Positions 61,101 to 64,000 of a stretch of DNA of 64,000 bases are shown here, in pieces. The stretch is from IMG/VR virus record IMGVR_UViG_3300048691_000181, positions 1 to 64,000 of that record; one strand, 5' to 3'. This DNA comes from a virus. Under the pieces are notes generated by a model, which did no database searches, was not told the DNA's origin, and saw nothing but the letters and a program-made list of their open reading frames with translations. How positions within the stretch are numbered: position 1 is the stretch's first letter; every line of letters starts with the position of its first letter. A program made the translations under genes and the position numbers.

Positions 61101-64000
61101 AGTTTGTCTATATGAATGGTATTTCTCAAGCAAAGTTAGAGACAGATAATAAACTTCAGAAGCACGTTTTTTCAGGCACTAAGGAAGCAGAAGCATTAAG
61201 AAAGAATTATGAAGAGGTTAAGAAGAACTTTGGGGTACAGGTCAATCAAGCAGTCACTACGACGCCTATTGCACCAACTCCTGCTCCAGCTGCTTCTTCT
61301 ACGAATACAAATCCTCCTCCTGCTGCAACACCTCCTGCTCCACCAGTAGCACCAACTCCTGCTCCAACCAATCCCCCTCCTACACCCCCTGTTTCAGATA
61401 TAGATAATTCAACTCCTATTATAGATAATACTGTTGAAGAAGATGAGGACGAATTAACAGAAGATGCTTTAGCAGATGTGAATACAGATGGACTTATTGA
61501 AGAAGATAAACAAGATTATCAAGACCAGATAGACCATATTGGAATAGCTCAAGTTATTGCTGCTATCAATCCAGACTTCTTTGCTGAAGGTTCAGATAAG
61601 ATTATTCTTCAACACCCAGAGACAATAGAAGATATAACTATTAATGATGGTGATACACACCTCATGGTTAAGCAAAGATTTAGAATACGTCAAGGGCTGG
61701 AGAATATTCATCAAGATGGCATAGATTATACGGTAGTTTATCCTGCTGCTATTGACTCTATTCCTGTTGAAGGAACAACTATTCCTAATTCGATTACGGT
61801 GCCTATCTTCTCAAACACAAACGATGGCAAGAGAGTAACTGTTCAAGTATATGTGCCTCTGGTTACGAAAGAAGGAGAGAGAGAACGTTTTACGGGTAGA
61901 TATATCAATTCTGGAACATTTAGATATATGACAGAAGGTGTATTTAAGTCTGAAACAGAGCATCTTGGCATGGGATTAGACACTGTCTTAAATGATATGA
62001 ATTCTAATGAGATGAGTGAATATACGACAGAATCTAAATACTTCAATGGAACTACGCTTACTCAAAAAGAGATAGATGACCACAAGAAGGTCTTGAAGGA
62101 CAAAGGATTAGATACAGACTTGCTTATGCAAGAGATGGTTGTTCACGAACAATCAGATATGAACTTTAGAAACTATGACCCTACTAAGGCTGATTCCGAT
62201 AAGATGAAGTCTGTTTCTCAAACAATAATACAAGTACTTACTGACCTCAAGAGCAAGGATAACAACGTTAATGACTCTACGTTAGAAGCATTTATATCAG
62301 AGATAACAATAAACGAGAATGGTGTTATTCGATTAAATCCTAAGTTCCTATTAGACGGTCAAGCTAAAGTTCAGCAAAAACTACCTGCTATGTTATGGGA
62401 AATTTCTACGATGGCATTAGTTAATAGTAAATCAGAAAGAGGAGTGAACTTCTTATCTTCTGCTTCACCAGCATTAAAAGCAGCCTTTGGTCAAAAAGGA
62501 CGTTCTAATGGTATTTACGGTATGCCTGTTATTATTTTAAAGAATATTCCTATTGGTACTAAGAACGGTAAGACTACAATAAGAGATTTCTTTATTCCGC
62601 TTAACCAGCCTAAGATGCAAGCAACATCTGAAATTGTATCTACATTCACTTCGTTGAAGTCTAATCTGGATAACTTCAAAGCTGTTTTAGATGAAGTAGT
62701 AGCTTCCTTAGGAAGTGATGCAAGTACCGCTTCTATTTTAGGATTAGATGCGATTAAAGGAGAAGCAGAGAGAATAGAGAATAAGAATGGCAGAGAACGT
62801 GCATTAGCAAATGGCACTTCTCATATCGAGACAAACAATACGCAAACCAATCTTTTAAACACGTCTTTTCTTAATATGGTACTCTATGCTGGTCAAGACC
62901 TATTTGACCTTCAAGATGATACGTTTGCGCCCAAGACTATTTCTGATGCAGATATAAAGAAGGTGCTCTTAGATTCATTAAAGACATCATTTGAGGCGGC
63001 TAAGGAGAAGATAGTCTTAGAAATATTCAAGAATCAAAACTTAGGAAAGAATATAGATGAACTCTTAGCTAAGGATAAATCACCAGAAGCAACAAAGAGT
63101 AAGAGAGACCAATTAGCTAAGATTAAAAGGGAACAAGAAGATAAGATTAATTTCCCTCAATCAGAGACAAATATATTAGGAAGCCAATATGTCCTATTAA
63201 CGCAAGGAATAATTGCTTCACCAGCTGAAAAGCTTCAACAATTAAAGAATGTTATCGTACCAATGGTGTATGGTAATAAGGGCTCTTTCTTTGGTACAGC
63301 TCTAAAGAATAAGCCTTATACAGTAGAGCAAGTAGCAAAACAGACAGGAATTGAATCTGCAGCTGAAGTTGCTGGTAAGCAGCCTTCAGACTATCTTGCT
63401 GAAGAGATAATTAAACAATTTCTTTCTGGTTCAGACACCTTTAAGCAGTCTGATATAGGCTTTTATTTCAATCCTAACGAAGGAAATGAAGCTATGCAAA
63501 CTAAGAACGAGTCGGTTAAATTTAAGCTCTTAGAAGGCAAATTACCTGCTGTTGTTTATGCGTACTTGAATGCAATGAAGGATTCTTTAGATGGTAAAGA
63601 TGTGAATACGATTCAATTAGAAGAACTCTTTAACATAAGAAATAAATCTAAGATTAAAAATGATGCTGCCTTTACTTCATATCAAGAGTTAAAGGACGAG
63701 ATAGCTAAATTAAATTTCAAGAAATTTAATTTTACCACAGAAACGACACCTCGAGAAATCTTAGAAAAGACTAAAGGATTTGACCTTAAAGCTTCTTTGG
63801 CTTCTAAGGCTCTCGAACACTTTGCTAAGGCTAACTATAAGATTAAGGATGAGAATGGCAACGAGAAAAGGCTCTTAATGTCTAAGCAAGATAAAAACAA
63901 TCAGACTGCTGAACAAAGGTCTAAAACAGGTAGACAAGCACAATTCAATGTCTTTGCTCGTTTAACAGAGACTAACTTCAACTTTGCATCAAGACAAAAG
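55136..64000 (+). CDS. Giant multidomain protein with SF1 helicase module (partial, runs off the right edge)
   Basis: At least 2955 codons without a stop, ATG 55136. Long helical and coiled-coil regions flank a superfamily-1 helicase: motif I LLGVSGSGKTIG (about 1617-1628), DEQ (motif II) in IIADEQFTL, a motif IV-like IGYRAS, motif V-like VMTFNDVQGRTFDNVLID and motif VI-like YMAITRGKKFVYM. A Pro-rich linker (about 2043-2085) separates a C-terminal region. It sits where crAss-like phages carry their giant virion RNA-polymerase or other injected proteins; I did not see a DxDxD polymerase motif in the part visible. It is probably packed in the virion and injected. Confidence 0.8.
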   Translation, partial: MDEQGQDPFAGGLQPLKNTYQRQFQTLDKPTEMEAYNEYDRGFIPNSGMSQEHNRANNQSSGDLLAKAVKRLAISTPLKFAESISDLGGFLTGTSAMDNPLSVGLRQAEDAWKEMNPVYRSQKYDEGTVWDKMTSGSFLANDLIDGVAYMASAWGGTKLIGAGVGMALKATMPELALAEAAMANGQQLSGGSKFVQTLLNRGLDANNITRGTVTALNTISEATAESVDSYTQVKQNLLRKKQLGLMGHSGYEDYANIGDDQIESEARSAYKETFVGNAAILILPNWLESGWWLGKAGKAGARATLTTAFRAGETQLAQEAEKMGFKHGAIAFAKGFATEGLWEENLQGALQMYEKSISDPTLSNRDRGLFPGIAGTLKNSATNLAGFSKSLLGGNIDANSEEGQGAISIWLGGALGSPMALMGHYREQVDNKKQRTELQAELDRAHQNSKILGHGFNKEINFAVDSIEKDDTGKIKKDAEGNPIIKFDIEKKTRDLISGFFKEMSANHAVLADMADNEIYGAVNTHFSAFNAAMEIEQSRWDKGIKDVFAERLVKNFEEMSKGTEAVPESKDEQGNVIPAQEAVEGTNVGRGLFKLELLNSYRDLYRNEYQAAYNKAFRSFDGNDENKKRFLLDMVQNRTIEMFRLQMLKSLRDGNGSLTTDGLAEPYIKSKQGREDIEKLIAEKEAQIEKFNLRTNSKGIEAMYGEYQKSQSVDDVQEALGNAVKEVADLTKELSATTETEVEQTTKDADGKDVVTKVKQQVGISEEKRKELNRKIQEKKNEVFLKRQEYEEQAGIHAKSISTNFYHDKDLAKDALAGKDVRGMGRYQYERLAHSRTKIGGRFSRYQNRRMGQVQDSLIAQVAANIQANREKMAGDLTLVDRVQDLMDQYEDALLNPQAGSEEIRQQLQENEEKSHLLYQEEKDLDLRYTEELKYATTSLLRNRIDKTFQKQRALLSERRELLINEYKNLEQEYKDFADDKALDIIEEMLQLITQNQRVLFQASLFDGSVIAKFMNLVETIRDKSEKAIVEYNDLIEQRDELGQKIQEGVFDKPIIEGLRELKNIDLYGIKPEYFLSTPIVKDEDEDGNEFALGFGIRQGTHIFPSNFDDVVELQKNLLKAIKAKDDALNQYKTLLSQIDEKDSLTRKYANILNGAEATAALPERAGLEEAVTKYKEHVKERSKLNLEHTKLKDYDKKAQLAIETEWLVNPNEAYFRQYLVEQNTDDVLNALSIEFSNIAAGKLFDSAFDIDDKSTWTILPDVAFTMPLVTARYFKEKLEEIVNMTKHTTEDETAKGIIEAYKKVSQIMGMGKYEITLPKALDMLNAIIAHEDNRQNINIGRMEAFEKNQKASHQEVLDIIHGSDAIKLDDSYGLFRELQAIKSSERSTKKADALKSLEAKEKAILLEVDTLIAQMGITALPSGYESMSGTTKLNALLFSLGGLSSFLSLAGGEKLNEQMRVAFKFHAFVRVLQSTGDINQTLYEISKDAKLNDTQKAQLTGLITKLTSLSPIETAQGYLNSTIGDKGKNDAKYQAFVNILTSIDKAPMDGLGYSPNYLQMNAFIESVINFDLSQKENESRVTGLKKKFNSDSFPQDVLAKEYIKDLNDRPLNASLLLGVSGSGKTIGTQLLIKYYLAAGSGNRPSETKRVLLVGHTSASSENLKNEAVRTIPAANAMTAVTNVEFYNMTPEQRSEFDLIIADEQFTLSTDEFRIFQNAGRNAYNDEGGPAVYGKDGLKILQTPVLFIMGDSSQPRGEIMNYLTDLESVKDAAYKSVKRLTPLSIGYRASVQAIESVAYQFKSSTEHVQLETTEANKTIEEFRIQDKNAIIAANDNQALKESLSIIGLISDNDADEQTRQNKILDLVTLLDNNTSTEKTVIIVANEKKKQAYIEGLVRLSPNIKPDYAKEGRIQVMTFNDVQGRTFDNVLIDYVPTDKMVQRSVVFNPATRKYEQKYTEIALADLQLAVGSEYKKNSNVYMAITRGKKFVYMNGISQAKLETDNKLQKHVFSGTKEAEALRKNYEEVKKNFGVQVNQAVTTTPIAPTPAPAASSTNTNPPPAATPPAPPVAPTPAPTNPPPTPPVSDIDNSTPIIDNTVEEDEDELTEDALADVNTDGLIEEDKQDYQDQIDHIGIAQVIAAINPDFFAEGSDKIILQHPETIEDITINDGDTHLMVKQRFRIRQGLENIHQDGIDYTVVYPAAIDSIPVEGTTIPNSITVPIFSNTNDGKRVTVQVYVPLVTKEGERERFTGRYINSGTFRYMTEGVFKSETEHLGMGLDTVLNDMNSNEMSEYTTESKYFNGTTLTQKEIDDHKKVLKDKGLDTDLLMQEMVVHEQSDMNFRNYDPTKADSDKMKSVSQTIIQVLTDLKSKDNNVNDSTLEAFISEITINENGVIRLNPKFLLDGQAKVQQKLPAMLWEISTMALVNSKSERGVNFLSSASPALKAAFGQKGRSNGIYGMPVIILKNIPIGTKNGKTTIRDFFIPLNQPKMQATSEIVSTFTSLKSNLDNFKAVLDEVVASLGSDASTASILGLDAIKGEAERIENKNGRERALANGTSHIETNNTQTNLLNTSFLNMVLYAGQDLFDLQDDTFAPKTISDADIKKVLLDSLKTSFEAAKEKIVLEIFKNQNLGKNIDELLAKDKSPEATKSKRDQLAKIKREQEDKINFPQSETNILGSQYVLLTQGIIASPAEKLQQLKNVIVPMVYGNKGSFFGTALKNKPYTVEQVAKQTGIESAAEVAGKQPSDYLAEEIIKQFLSGSDTFKQSDIGFYFNPNEGNEAMQTKNESVKFKLLEGKLPAVVYAYLNAMKDSLDGKDVNTIQLEELFNIRNKSKIKNDAAFTSYQELKDEIAKLNFKKFNFTTETTPREILEKTKGFDLKASLASKALEHFAKANYKIKDENGNEKRLLMSKQDKNNQTAEQRSKTGRQAQFNVFARLTETNFNFASRQK

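Noticed and set aside
14680-64000. Genome-wide recoding of TAG or TGA, as in some crAss-like phages
   Set aside because: Ten rightward genes end with TAG at sensible places, and ORFs are intact under the standard code; only the ORF at 39971 suggests local read-through.
55136-64000. Giant ORF as the virion RNA polymerase itself
   Set aside because: No DxDxD-type catalytic motif noticed in the visible part; the acidic DEDEDGNEF near 58390 lacks the context. The missing end could change this.

Overview
The window is one side of the genome of a large tailed bacteriophage whose host is probably a Bacteroidota (Bacteroides/Flavobacterium-type) bacterium. Evidence for the host group: promoter-like boxes of the Bacteroidota form TAnnTTTG, no obvious Shine-Dalgarno motifs, and signal peptides ending in (N/S)AQ. 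Evidence for a phage: large terminase, portal, scaffold-like gene, major capsid protein, neck/ring genes, a 1421-aa tail-tube/muzzle-like protein, two large virion cargo-like proteins and a giant ORF follow one another in the order of short-tailed crAss-like phages. I assign it to that group or a relative from gene order and protein size, not from a database search.

Layout. (1) 1-14124, all protein genes leftward: accessory/early arm. It holds a ribosomal L7/L12 C-terminal-domain protein, a Ro60/TROVE-like vWA protein, an exported OmpA-like protein, a membrane-anchored GH73-type glucosaminidase, an ArsR-type repressor, a possible amidoligase, many unknowns, and a 4-kb stretch (about 9-13 kb) with seven tRNA or tRNA-like genes and a 780-nt gene-free region packed with hairpins. 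(2) 14125-14679: divergent control region with rightward promoter boxes, a perfect 18-bp palindrome touching one of them, and TTGGGGAA direct repeats. (3) 14680-20754, rightward: winged-helix-like protein, small unknowns, a GroES-like candidate, a WDGH-family protein, a GroEL chaperonin and two tRNA-like genes. (4) 20774-32278: packaging and head genes. (5) 32375-43292: variable host-interaction and lysis region with fibre-like proteins, several carrying Sec signal peptides, paired membrane proteins, a 17-residue tandem repeat and a lysis-like cassette, closed by a terminator and a new promoter. (6) 43409-64000: neck/ring, IHF-like, tail and injected-protein genes, ending inside a giant ORF with an SF1 helicase domain.

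The most unusual signals are: (a) coding and noncoding sequence of the leftward arm is dense in short perfect stem-loops, often with 7-8-nt loops, which I did not see inside rightward genes; (b) most tRNA genes have an even-numbered (usually 8-nt) anticodon loop or an extra hairpin, so anticodons cannot be assigned confidently; (c) a Ro60-like RNA-binding protein shares this arm; (d) fibre-like phage proteins carry export signals; (e) 40 rightward genes with a visible stop use TAA (30) or TAG (10) and never TGA, while the 18 leftward genes plus one small uncertain one use TGA three times.

All identifications are by eye from motifs and gene order; no search or folding program was run.
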